Assembly: GCA_041687475.1 (NCBI GenBank)
Contig: JAWLBW010000024.1
Coordinates: 1-25,018 of the forward strand
Direction: 5' to 3'
Length of the DNA stretch: 25,018 bases
Source: JAWLBW01 sp041687475
GTDB taxonomy: Bacteria > J088 > JAWLBW01
The translations under genes and the position numbers were made by a program. Within the stretch, counting starts at the first letter, position 1. Every line of letters begins with the position of its first letter. The notes under the pieces were generated by a model that saw nothing but the letters and a program-made list of their open reading frames with translations, made no database searches and had not been told where the DNA came from. Shown one piece after another: positions 1 through 6,801 of the stretch.

Positions 1-306
1 GGCAAGCAGACCGGTGGCCACACTCTTCGGAACGGCATGCAGGTCGACAACCAGATCGAAGTTCTCGGCGCGCAGCTCGCGCAGATAACGGAAGAACCCC
101 GGCAGACCGAAATGTTGCTCATCGGGATCGAAAAAGCGTACGCGCACCCGCTCGTCGCCGGCCCATACCGGCGCAAAGGCCTTTTTGGTGAGCAGGTGAA
201 TCTCGGCCTTGGGAAAGCGCTCGTGCAGCCGCGCGACCACGGGCGCCACCAGAACGACATCGCCTATCGAGCTGAAGCGAACGATGAGTATCTTCTTCGG
301 ATCCAT
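1..306 (-). CDS. Glycosyltransferase family 9 (heptosyltransferase-like), N-terminal part
   Basis: The frame runs off the left edge, so only the first 102 residues are present. It opens with MDPKKILIVRFSSIGDVVLV, the typical N-terminus of GT9/ADP-heptose:LPS heptosyltransferases: a beta strand followed by an SSIGD turn. Further on, a 'DLVVDLHAVPKS' segment matches the conserved acidic strand of the family's first Rossmann-like domain. Such enzymes act at the inner face of the cytoplasmic membrane and add heptose or related sugars to the lipid A core. The ATG at 306 lies six bases after the stop of the Trm112-like gene, so the two are probably one transcript. Its Shine-Dalgarno signal is weak, consistent with translational coupling. 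Sugar specificity cannot be told from the fragment. Confidence 0.85.
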   Translation of the reverse strand, partial: MDPKKILIVRFSSIGDVVLVAPVVARLHERFPKAEIHLLTKKAFAPVWAGDERVRVRFFDPDEQHFGLPGFFRYLRELRAENFDLVVDLHAVPKSVATGLLA

Positions 307-312
307 CGGCAC

Positions 313-483
313 TCAGTCGAGCTTCGTCGCCTCGGCCACCAGCATGACGGGTATGCCGTCGCGAATCGCGAAGCGAAGCCGGCACCGATTGCAATCAAGC
401 GCATCGCCGGCCGGCGTTTCCTGAAGGTCGCCCTTGCATTGCGGACAGACCAGAATGTCTAGCAGTTCCTTGGCGAGAGGCAC
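313..483 (-). CDS. Trm112 family (YcaR/UPF0434-like) zinc-ribbon protein
   Basis: This is a 56-residue protein beginning VPLAKELLDILVCPQCKGDL (GTG start). It has two zinc-knuckle pairs, CPQC and CNRC, and an 'RDGIPVML' tail, the standard layout of bacterial Trm112-like proteins. In eukaryotes and archaea Trm112 activates methyltransferases. Bacterial relatives often sit next to lipid A or envelope genes, as here before the GT9 gene, and their role is less clear. The GTG at 483 is preferred over upstream starts because AGGAG stands six bases before it and because family members begin at 'LLDILACP'. A longer frame upstream has no family similarity. An extended -10 promoter lies about 30 bases upstream. 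Confidence 0.85.
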   Translation of the reverse strand: MPLAKELLDILVCPQCKGDLQETPAGDALDCNRCRLRFAIRDGIPVMLVAEATKLD

Positions 484-514
484 GGATCGCTCCTGCGGGT
501 AGTTGAAACGAAAC

Positions 515-523
515 AGTATATCA
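515..523 (-). promoter_or_regulatory. Extended -10 promoter for the Trm112/GT9 transcript
   Basis: On the minus strand the sequence reads TGATATACT, an extended -10 (TG-N-TATACT). No good -35 is found at 16-18 bases. The predicted start near 508 gives a leader of about 25 bases containing the AGGAG of the Trm112-like gene. The same ten bases TGATATACTG recur upstream of the SDR gene starting at 14014. Confidence 0.45.
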
Positions 524-653
524 CGCTGCGCCCCAAGCATCTTCCGGCGCGTAGAGGTCGCCGCGGCGAGAACGACAGGCAACCGGGCTCGCGCATGCAT
601 CGGTCGCCCCGGCATTGGATATGCCGGGGCCCAATCGTTTACTCTGTAAGGGC

Positions 654-1433
654 ATGGTGCAGATATCGCCCCTATCGACGCTGACCGGCGTGGTCATTAC
701 CCGGAACGAAGCCGACCGCATCGAACGCTGCGTGCGTTCACTGGCCGCGGTGTGCGGCGAGGTTATCGTTGTCGACTCTGGCTCGACCGATCGCACCTGC
801 GAACTTGCCCGCAACAGCGGCGCCCGCGTCATCGAACGAGGCTGGCCCGGTTTTGCAGCCCAGAAGAACTTCGCCATAGCCGCGGCTGCGACTCCCTGGG
901 TGCTGCTGCTCGACGCCGACGAATGGCTGACCGAAGAGCTGCAGACCGAAATCGCCGAAGTTTTTGCCTCTTCGCGGGTAGAAAGCTGCGACGCCTGGTC
1001 GATTCATCGGCAGAACCACTTCATGGGCAAGGCGATTCGCCACGGCGGGTGGGGAAGAGAGCGCGTTGTAAGGCTCATGCGGAACGATGTGCGATATCGC
1101 GACATGCGCGTGCATGAAGAGCTGGAACTCGATGGGCGGAAAGTGGGCAGGCTCCGAAGTTCCATGGGCCATGAAACCTACCGCGATCTCGACGACTACC
1201 GGAACAAGCTGCAACGCTATGCCGAGTTGTTCGCCGAAGATCGGCACGCCAGGGGAAAGCGGGCGCGCCTGCACGATCTGGCCTTTCGCCCGGCATTCTA
1301 CTTCGTGAAGAACTACCTGCTGCGCGGCGGCTTTCTCGACGGAAAACCCGGTTACGTACTCGACCGCGAATACGCCCGGTACGTGTACGCCAAGTATGCG
1401 CATCTGCGCAGCCTGAATAGCCGGGAATCCTAG
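654..1433 (+). CDS. Glycosyltransferase family 2, WaaE/KdtX-like LPS core glycosyltransferase
   Basis: This is a 259-residue GT-A fold enzyme. Near the N-terminus 'GVVITRNEADRIERC' is followed by 'VIVVDSGSTDRT' (about 37-48), the nucleotide-sugar binding motif. The metal-binding DxD is seen as 'LLLDADEW' (DAD at about 87-89). The 'AAQKNFA' and 'HGGWGRERVVRLMRND...VHEEL' segments are characteristic of the WaaE/KdtX branch, which adds a sugar to the inner LPS core. The ATG at 654 is preferred over the in-frame ATG at 615: the family starts just before 'LTGVVITRNE', and AAGGG lies immediately upstream. It is transcribed away from the Trm112/GT9 pair and ends tail-to-tail with the ZIP gene, 17 bases away, with no visible terminator. 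Confidence 0.85.
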   Translation: MVQISPLSTLTGVVITRNEADRIERCVRSLAAVCGEVIVVDSGSTDRTCELARNSGARVIERGWPGFAAQKNFAIAAAATPWVLLLDADEWLTEELQTEIAEVFASSRVESCDAWSIHRQNHFMGKAIRHGGWGRERVVRLMRNDVRYRDMRVHEELELDGRKVGRLRSSMGHETYRDLDDYRNKLQRYAELFAEDRHARGKRARLHDLAFRPAFYFVKNYLLRGGFLDGKPGYVLDREYARYVYAKYAHLRSLNSRES

Positions 1434-1450
1434 TCAGCGATTGACCGCGA

Positions 1451-2212
1451 CTACGAAAGCAACCCCACCGCCAGCATCAGCACCCAACCCACGACGAAGG
1501 CCGAAAAGTGCAACAGCATACGGGGAACTCGCTCGTGGTGCGATAACTCGGGCACCAGGTCGCTGGCGCCTATGTAAATGAAATTACCCGCTGCGAAGGG
1601 CAACAGGAAGGTGATATCCAGCGTTCCGGCCGCAAGCCAGGCGATAATGCCGCCAAGGGGAAAGGTCAACGCCGACAACAGATTCGCCAGCAATGCTTTG
1701 CCTCGTTCCCATCCTCCATGAACAAGCACCCCGAAGTCGCCCAGCTCCTGGGGAACTTCGTGCAGGGCCGCGGCAATCCACATGGTAATGCCCAACCTGA
1801 CATCGACCAGAAACGCGCCTGCAACCGCAAGACCGCCGATGAAATTGTGCAGGGCGTCGCCGACGAGAATCAGCCAGGTAACCGGTTTTGTGCCGTTACA
1901 GTCGTCTTCCTGCGGGCGGCGGCAACGATGCCAGTGCATCCACTGCTCGAGGCTGAAAAACAGGGTGAACCCGATCAGTACCCACGAGAAATAGGCGGTC
2001 GACGAAAGCTCGGTCTCACGCATGCCCTCGGGAATCAGGTGCAGAAAGGCGCCACCGAGCAACGAACCGGCCGCCAGCGCAATCAACGAGGGAATGATTC
2101 GCTGCAGCGTCTCGCGTCCGAGAATGGTCGTAACCCCGCCGATGAGCGCGATGGCGCTCATGAGCAGACCGGACCCCAGAATCCACAGAAGAATGTCGGG
2201 CTGCTGTTCCAC
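1451..2212 (-). CDS. ZIP family metal transporter
   Basis: This is a 253-residue polytopic membrane protein with about seven or eight hydrophobic segments. The two metal-site helices are clear: 'GDALHNFIGG' (118-127, H122) and 'HEVPQELGD' (151-159, H151, E152, E156), the LIV-1-type ZIP signature. It should import Zn2+ or related divalent metals across the inner membrane. A His/Cys-rich cytosolic loop (HWHRCRR...DDC, about 94-105) lies between early helices, as is common in the family. The start is a GTG at 2212 with AAGG about ten bases upstream; the next Met (residue 18) would cut the first helix. A plausible promoter lies at 2253-2281. It is next to the zinc-type cluster but separated from it by the ferredoxin gene and a terminator. 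Confidence 0.9.
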   Translation of the reverse strand: MEQQPDILLWILGSGLLMSAIALIGGVTTILGRETLQRIIPSLIALAAGSLLGGAFLHLIPEGMRETELSSTAYFSWVLIGFTLFFSLEQWMHWHRCRRPQEDDCNGTKPVTWLILVGDALHNFIGGLAVAGAFLVDVRLGITMWIAAALHEVPQELGDFGVLVHGGWERGKALLANLLSALTFPLGGIIAWLAAGTLDITFLLPFAAGNFIYIGASDLVPELSHHERVPRMLLHFSAFVVGWVLMLAVGLLS

Positions 2213-2252
2213 TTCGTTTCTACCTTACCAGCTCGGAAGGTGAAACGGAGCG

Positions 2253-2281
2253 AGCATACGGTAAATTCTGCTGCCGGTGAA
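2253..2281 (-). promoter_or_regulatory. Candidate sigma70-type promoter of the ZIP gene
   Basis: On the minus strand TTCACC (2276-2281) and TATGCT (2253-2258) are separated by 17 bases. The -35 matches four of six consensus positions and the -10 is good. The start would be near 2246, about 34 bases before the GTG. No clear Zur-like palindrome was recognised. Confidence 0.4.
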
Positions 2282-2297
2282 AATTTGCCGACCTGCG

Positions 2298-2591
2298 TCA
2301 GTAAACGGGTATATCTGCCGGCTCGGCTACGAGGAAGTTGCGGGGTATTTCTCGCCTCACAAGGCAGTTGAACACGGCTTCAGCTTCATCGGCATTTCCG
2401 ACTCCGTACACGGGGCCGCCCGAGTCGACGGCGATCAGCGGTCCGCCCGTGCAGATACCCAGGCATCCGGTTTCCGATACACCTACGTCGTCGCGTCCTT
2501 CACACAGCGCCCGCAGCTTGCGGTATACAGCGCGCGCGGCGTCGTAGTCGGCGCAGTTGCCGCGAATACAGACGCACAAGCGAAGGGCCAT
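2298..2591 (-). CDS. Thioredoxin-like [2Fe-2S] ferredoxin
   Basis: This 97-residue protein matches the thioredoxin-fold [2Fe-2S] ferredoxins, also found as a domain in NuoE-type and nitrogenase-associated Shethna proteins. Cysteines lie in 'CVCIRGNC' (C6, C8, C13), and the second pair is in 'GCLGICTGGPLIAV' (C43, C47), the diagnostic C-L-G-x-C-x-x-GP motif. The probable cluster ligands are one of C6/C8 plus C13, and C43 plus C47. A C-terminal 'VYGVGNADEAEAVF' fits the usual 'W Y ... V t ... ev e i' end of the fold. AGGAGG stands 11 bases before the ATG, a rather long spacing. The partner redox enzyme is not in the window. It lies between the zinc-cluster terminator and the ZIP gene and may be a single-gene unit. 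Confidence 0.85.
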   Translation of the reverse strand: MALRLCVCIRGNCADYDAARAVYRKLRALCEGRDDVGVSETGCLGICTGGPLIAVDSGGPVYGVGNADEAEAVFNCLVRREIPRNFLVAEPADIPVY

Positions 2592-2648
2592 GCCGGTATC
2601 ATCCTCCTGAAAAAATCGACTTCCGGTTCACCGTCACGGGTGCCGTGG

Positions 2649-2682
2649 AAAAGAGGAGAGCCGCCGCGCGGCAACTCTCCTC
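2649..2682 (-). terminator. Rho-independent terminator closing the zinc-type cluster
   Basis: On the minus strand GAGGAGAG (2675-2682) and CTCTCCTC (2653-2660) form a perfect 8-bp stem. A further GC-rich hairpin sits inside the loop, and TTTT follows at once (2649-2652). It lies about 23 bases after the stop of the last lipoprotein gene. Confidence 0.85.
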
Positions 2683-2704
2683 GCCCCCACGTCGGTGATC
2701 GCCG

Positions 2705-3229
2705 TCAGTGATCGCCGTGGTCGTCGTGCATTTCCTCGACGAGCAGGTTCACGGTCTCCGAATCGCCCGACAGATGCAGGAAGTACCGACCGACGCCGAG
2801 TTCGACGACATGCCGACCCTTGACCTGGGTGCATTCGTCGATGGACGTCGCCGATTCTTCGATTTCGACTTCGGCGCCTTCGGCATCGGTCACGGTGATG
2901 TTCACGGAGACATCGGCGAAGAAAAGGTAATCGGCGGCCTCGGCGCTGTCGACACGCACGTAACCCGCGTAGCCGTCGGTTTCGGCTTCGGGCAGCGCAA
3001 CGGTATAGGTACGGTGGTCGGGCGCCACGGCCGGCGCCGCCTGGGTCGCCTCGGTCACCGCCGACACCGCGGCGAAAGGTCCTTCGACCAGATGCTCGCA
3101 GGCTTCTTCGTTCAGCTCGACAACGGGGTCGTGGTCATGGTCGTCGCCTTCGTGAACCTCGTCTTCGCCGCAGGCGACAAGCGACAGGGTCAGCACCAGG
3201 GCAGACAGAAGCTTCCGGAAATCAGTCAT
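2705..3229 (-). CDS. Small His/Asp-rich lipoprotein of the zinc-type cluster
   Basis: This is a 174-residue predicted lipoprotein. The signal peptide ends in the lipobox LVAC (C20), followed by an acidic, His-rich stretch (HEGDDHDHD). A beta-rich domain carries two cysteines (about C44 and C138) in contexts 'EACEHL' and 'DECTQV', and the protein ends in HDDHGDH. The two His clusters suggest transient binding of Zn2+ or a similar metal in the periplasm; this is inferred from composition, not from a named family. The ATG at 3229 starts four bases after the stop of the preceding lipoprotein gene, with GAAGAG upstream. An in-frame extension to 3310 would overlap that gene and hide the signal peptide. 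It is the last gene before the terminator. Confidence 0.7.
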   Translation of the reverse strand: MTDFRKLLSALVLTLSLVACGEDEVHEGDDHDHDPVVELNEEACEHLVEGPFAAVSAVTEATQAAPAVAPDHRTYTVALPEAETDGYAGYVRVDSAEAADYLFFADVSVNITVTDAEGAEVEIEESATSIDECTQVKGRHVVELGVGRYFLHLSGDSETVNLLVEEMHDDHGDH

Positions 3230-3233
3230 GGTA

Positions 3234-4076
3234 TTACTCTTCAATTGCTTCCTTCCAGCGAACGTCGACATGCCACTCGCTTTCCAGAAAGTTTTCCCGT
3301 ATCTGTTCAAGTGCTTCTTCGCTAAGCGTTGCCCCGGTCATGGCCGTGGGCCAGTCGATGCCGTCGAGCAAACGGGGTGTCAGCGAGAAGTGCCCGCCCA
3401 GCTCGGCCACCGGTAGAGAGTCGGGGTCGAAGGAAAGGGCTAGCGTTTCGCGCAACGACGTGTCGATGTGCACCTCGACCTCGAAGCCGACGGCTTCGGG
3501 AAAGTTCTCACTGTCGACGATGCTCTCGACCACGCCGGTAAGGTGAAGGTGGCCGACCGGCAGCGCGGCGGTGTCGATGGTGACCATATCGTCGATGAGA
3601 CACGAGGGTTCGCAGTGCGATTCGTCGACGGAAACGACCTGCCTGCTTCCGATCTTCAGCTCCGGCGTCGGCAGCGTCACAAGCGTACGCTCCGTTACCG
3701 AATCGGCGCCGGACAGCCGTTGTCGGATTTCTTCGTAGGTCGGCAGGCTGCCGTCTTCGGCATGGCAATGGCCCGCGTGACAGTTCGAGTACCCGGGCGG
3801 CGGGTCGGCCGGGTCGAACTCGACGTCGTCGGCGGCCGCGACGGCGCCCTCGGAGGCAAGCAGCTGAACATCGCCCAGCTCGACCTCGAGGGTGTCGATG
3901 CGTATGCGGTACGAGTTGTCGGTCTTCAGCCGGCCGTCGTCTGTCAGCCTTTCGGCGGGCGGTTCGAAACCGGTTGAAATTTCACCGGTTATTTCTCCCC
4001 AACCGCTTCCGGGGCCGGTGGCGCAGGCGGCAAGCAGTATCGCCGAGCCAAGCGAAGCCAGGAGTCGATGTTTCAT
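3234..4076 (-). CDS. Lipoprotein with His/Cys motif, zinc-type cluster
   Basis: This is a 280-residue predicted lipoprotein with lipobox LAAC (C18). The mature part is acidic and beta-rich ('YRIRIDTLEVELGDVQLLA'). A dense potential metal site reads CHAGHCHAED (C99 to H105), and a second Cys pair reads CEPSC (155-159). I do not recognise a named family. The start at 4076 overlaps the ZnuA-like stop as ATGA, and GGAGG lies seven bases upstream, so translation is coupled. The open frame extends well upstream inside the ZnuA-like gene, but that part is an off-frame shadow. The context points to a periplasmic metal carrier or accessory for the ZnuA-like protein; this is inference. Confidence 0.7.
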   Translation of the reverse strand: MKHRLLASLGSAILLAACATGPGSGWGEITGEISTGFEPPAERLTDDGRLKTDNSYRIRIDTLEVELGDVQLLASEGAVAAADDVEFDPADPPPGYSNCHAGHCHAEDGSLPTYEEIRQRLSGADSVTERTLVTLPTPELKIGSRQVVSVDESHCEPSCLIDDMVTIDTAALPVGHLHLTGVVESIVDSENFPEAVGFEVEVHIDTSLRETLALSFDPDSLPVAELGGHFSLTPRLLDGIDWPTAMTGATLSEEALEQIRENFLESEWHVDVRWKEAIEE

Positions 4077-4987
4077 TCGCCTTCCTCCCTGCCGAGAGCT
4101 TCGCCGAGTTTCGACATGACGGCGTCGACGTATTCGGGATAGGTCTGTTGCTTCTCGAAACGCGTTCCCCCCGGAAGATGCAGCAGGGTGGCGCCGGTTT
4201 TTTCGGCCACCAGACGCGACGTACCGGCCGGGTAATATTCTTCCTGCAGCAGGGCCCGGGGTTTGCTTGCCGCCGTTTCGGCAATCAGACGCGCCACATG
4301 CGCGGGCGAAGGCGGAATGCCGGGTCGCGGCTCGACGGTGCCGATCGGGCGCAGGCCCAGCCACTCGATGAGGTAGGTCCACGACTTGTGGTAGACCAGC
4401 ACGGGGCTTCCCTTCCACCCGACGGCAGCCTTTTCCCAGCCGGCTATGCGTTTCTGCATGTCGGCTTTGAAGGCATCAAGATTCGTGCGGAAGAGCGCGG
4501 CATGTTCGGGGTCGAGCTTCGCCAGGCGTTCGGCAATGGCCTCGGCACAGGCTACCCCGTTATGCGGATCGCGCAGATAGTGGGGATTACCGCCGGGGTG
4601 TATGTCGCCCTGGCTGCGGTCGACCGCCCCCGTCGCCTGCTCCTTCAGCGCGACGTGGTTTGAGCAATCCAGATAACCCCTTCCGCCCGACAGTATGGCG
4701 CTGTTGCGGGCGCCGCGCTGAAGAACCGGAAGCCAGCCGACTTCCATTTCGCCTCCCAGCACGATGAGCACGTCGGCCTTGTTCAAGGCAAGGGCCAGGT
4801 TGGGGCGCGCATCGACAAAGTGGGGATCCTGGGTCGACAGCGAGAGCGAGCGCACGTCGACATCGGCGCCGCCCACGGCCTTGGTCAGCGCGGCGAGGTC
4901 GGGCACCGAGGTTACGATGTTCAGCCGGGCCTGGGCCGTTCCGGCGCCGAGTAGTACGAAAAGAAGCGTAGCGACGAAGCGTATCAT
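4073..4987 (-). CDS. ZnuA-like zinc/manganese ABC substrate-binding protein (cluster A-I)
   Basis: This is a 304-residue periplasmic binding protein with signal peptide at 1-20 (ends GTAQA). The cluster A-I fold is recognisable from 'RLNIVTSVPDLAALTKAVGG', 'DPHFVDARPN' (H56), 'GGNPHYLRDP' (H136), 'VLVYHKSW' (H200) and 'LLQEEYYP' (E249/E250). These three His plus an acidic residue are the expected metal ligands. An extra His-bearing segment precedes H136, but there is no long His-rich loop as in classical ZnuA. The ATG at 4987 has AAGGAGG six bases upstream, 15 bases after the outer-membrane protein gene. No ZnuB permease or ZnuC ATPase is encoded nearby, so the protein may serve a transporter elsewhere or act as a carrier. 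Zn2+ versus Mn2+ cannot be decided from the sequence. Confidence 0.9.
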   Translation of the reverse strand: MIRFVATLLFVLLGAGTAQARLNIVTSVPDLAALTKAVGGADVDVRSLSLSTQDPHFVDARPNLALALNKADVLIVLGGEMEVGWLPVLQRGARNSAILSGGRGYLDCSNHVALKEQATGAVDRSQGDIHPGGNPHYLRDPHNGVACAEAIAERLAKLDPEHAALFRTNLDAFKADMQKRIAGWEKAAVGWKGSPVLVYHKSWTYLIEWLGLRPIGTVEPRPGIPPSPAHVARLIAETAASKPRALLQEEYYPAGTSRLVAEKTGATLLHLPGGTRFEKQQTYPEYVDAVMSKLGEALGREEGE

Positions 4988-5002
4988 GGTGTTCCTCCTT
5001 CG

Positions 5003-6253
5003 TCAGAAAGCATGGGCGCCGTGCGCGCCCACGGAAATTTCGGCGCCGAGAAAAAAGCCCCAGTAGGGGTCTTCCCAGCGCGGACGGTCGTAATTGATCT
5101 GGGCCCGGAGCCGCGAAAACTCCGTGGGGAAAAATGAAAGCTGGCCGCTGGTGCGGTGGCGCGCCTCGTTCCACTCGGGGTCGAGCGGGTCGTCTTCAAC
5201 CCCGGAAACCCACTCGTGGCGCACGCCGGTTTCCCATCGCTTGGAGAAGTGCCAGATCAGGTATGCGTAGCCGCCGTGATCACGCAGAAGCCGTTGCGGC
5301 ACCTGCCGCAGGCGGTACAGGTATTCGGCCTGCAGCGCCACGTACATCCAGTCGGCTGCGGTGGTAATGGGCCGCCACTTCAGGTAAATGTCGGTGCCGT
5401 AGATATCGCTGCGGTTGCCGCGACCGGTCGGGTTCGGTCCCAGGGCCGCCGACACGCCCCAGTTCAGCGACCAGTCGTCTGACAGGGGGAAGAACTGCTT
5501 CACGGCCAGCGTGTACTGAAAGTCGGCGGGGCTGTCGACGGTTACATCGGCGCTTCCGTAGAAGCTGCGCGTCGACTCGGCACCCTCGGCGTCGGTCATC
5601 GACGCAAGCACTTCGGCGTACCACGGCAGGGGCAGCAGCACCGAGCCTTCGACCCCCAGGCCGCGGTTGTTCTCTGGGCCAAAGAACTTACCGTAAACAA
5701 GCATCTGATCGAGAAACGACCACTGGTGCGGATGCGTCGGGTTATAGCGCCCGAACCGTGTAAGGAACTGGCCGAAGCGCGCCTGGAGATTGTACGGCAG
5801 CGAGAGCGTGGTGGCATAGGCTTCTTCGAGCTCGACGCCGAAGAGCGAAAACACCAGATTGCCGTCGAAACGGAAGTAGGGGTCGACCGATTGTCGAATC
5901 GACAACTCGAGTCCCTGCAGATTGAAACCGGTTTCGGCCGGATCGTGTCCGCCGGTCTGTCGCGGCTCGTCGGTCGTGAACCAGGCGAAAGCGAAATCGC
6001 CGATGACCGAAATTTCGGGATTGAACATCCTTCTGCCCGACGCCTGGGCGGTCGGGGGTGTGAACGTGGGGGCGTCTTTCTCTGCAGCCTGCACGTCGGC
6101 TTCGAGCGCACGACGGATCTCTTCGAGATCGACGTCGGCCGCCGGCGTCGTCGCGGCGGCGGCAGGCCCGGTCACGGGCTCAGCGGCCCCCTGCGCGAAC
6201 GCAAGGGAGGGGAGAAGAAACACACCCAGCCAGTGAAAACTCCATTTCAACAT
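5003..6253 (-). CDS. Zinc-regulated-type outer-membrane beta-barrel protein
   Basis: This is a 416-residue exported protein. The signal peptide (1-20) ends SLAFA and is followed by a short charged helical region ('DLEEIRRALEADVQAAEK'). A barrel with alternating aromatic strands follows and ends in a C-terminal Phe (HGAHAF), typical of BAM substrates. The motifs 'FNPEISVIGDF', 'VDPYFRFDGNLVF', 'VELEEAYATTL', 'QARFGQFLTRFGRYN' and 'HPHQWSFLDQ' resemble the family usually annotated as 'zinc-regulated TonB-dependent outer membrane receptor'. No TonB box or plug domain is visible, so a porin-like channel fits better. It likely brings zinc or a zinc complex to the downstream ZnuA-like protein. GGAG lies about nine bases before the ATG. 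The 184-base gap upstream could hold its own promoter. Confidence 0.75.
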   Translation of the reverse strand: MLKWSFHWLGVFLLPSLAFAQGAAEPVTGPAAAATTPAADVDLEEIRRALEADVQAAEKDAPTFTPPTAQASGRRMFNPEISVIGDFAFAWFTTDEPRQTGGHDPAETGFNLQGLELSIRQSVDPYFRFDGNLVFSLFGVELEEAYATTLSLPYNLQARFGQFLTRFGRYNPTHPHQWSFLDQMLVYGKFFGPENNRGLGVEGSVLLPLPWYAEVLASMTDAEGAESTRSFYGSADVTVDSPADFQYTLAVKQFFPLSDDWSLNWGVSAALGPNPTGRGNRSDIYGTDIYLKWRPITTAADWMYVALQAEYLYRLRQVPQRLLRDHGGYAYLIWHFSKRWETGVRHEWVSGVEDDPLDPEWNEARHRTSGQLSFFPTEFSRLRAQINYDRPRWEDPYWGFFLGAEISVGAHGAHAF

Positions 6254-6437
6254 GGCAGAAAACTCCGGATGGCAAATGGTTCGTACGCGCGACGCTCATG
6301 CAAGACGATCGCGGCGCACACCAGGAATGTCGGAACTACGGAAAACGCGCGGGCATACGGTCACGCCCGGAAATGCCGCCGCAGAACAGCGGCAGCCGTC
6401 GGCATCGACATTCGCCGCGGGGACGAACGGACGCAGC

Positions 6438-6719
6438 TCAGGCGTTCAGTGCTGGGGGAGATGTCTTGGGGGCCTGCCGATATACATCGCCGGCGGCAAG
6501 CACGGGCCTGCAATCGGGCAGGTGGGGTTGCGGTTCGGCTTCGGGCCGTCCGATGACGGCGGCTTCGACCTGGGGAAGGTCGACCGAATCGTGGGCGACG
6601 CGACAGACGGTACAATCGCCCTGGTGTTCCTGCACCAGATCGTGATCATGCATGGCGGCCGCTCCCATGACAAGGAACAGCGCGACCAGCAGGAACGATG
6701 CCGTCAGACGTCGCAACAT
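6438..6719 (-). CDS. Small secreted His/Cys protein (DUF2946-like), zinc-type cluster
   Basis: This is a 93-residue protein with an N-terminal hydrophobic segment (MLRRLTASFLLVALFLVMGA) that may be a signal peptide or anchor. It is followed by MHDHD (H24, H26), a CTVC pair (C36, C39) and a further 'HLPDC' (H66, C70). Size and layout recall the short DUF2946-type proteins that accompany metal-uptake genes, but similarity is too low to name it firmly. It is the first gene before the zinc-type outer-membrane protein. No Shine-Dalgarno precedes the ATG at 6719; instead a -35/-10 pair ends six bases before it, suggesting a leaderless message. A longer open frame through the start overlaps the RDD gene in another frame and is spurious. 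Confidence 0.65.
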   Translation of the reverse strand: MLRRLTASFLLVALFLVMGAAAMHDHDLVQEHQGDCTVCRVAHDSVDLPQVEAAVIGRPEAEPQPHLPDCRPVLAAGDVYRQAPKTSPPALNA

Positions 6720-6725
6720 GGGTAG

Positions 6726-6755
6726 AGAATAGCCCGCCGCCGTAGCGCGCGTCAA
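6726..6755 (-). promoter_or_regulatory. Promoter at the start of the zinc-type cluster (leaderless candidate)
   Basis: On the minus strand TTGACG (6750-6755) and TATTCT (6726-6731) are separated by 18 bases. Only six bases (CTACCC) separate the -10 from the ATG at 6719, so transcription would begin at or next to the start codon. Confidence 0.45.
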
Positions 6756-6801
6756 GCGGGCCGACCGAAAAAGCCGCGTACCCCGGGGTAAAAACGCCCC
6801 T

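Noticed and set aside
37..462. Long plus-strand open frame at the left edge
   Set aside because: It is antisense to the GT9 and Trm112-like genes, which have clear family motifs; long shadow frames are expected at this GC content.
615..653. Upstream ATG for the GT2 gene
   Set aside because: No Shine-Dalgarno, and the extra 13 residues do not fit the family N-terminus.
738..1403. Minus-strand open frame of 221 codons
   Set aside because: It overlaps the GT2 gene antisense, and the GT2 motifs support only the plus strand.
1434..1450. Terminator between the convergent GT2 and ZIP genes
   Set aside because: The 17-base gap has no stem-loop.
3230..3310. N-terminal extension of the small lipoprotein
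   Set aside because: It would overlap the preceding lipoprotein gene and bury the signal peptide.
6254..6801. Zur-box search around the zinc-type cluster
   Set aside because: No convincing palindrome of the known Zur type; a TACCCCGGGGTA palindrome at 6779-6790 is too generic to name.
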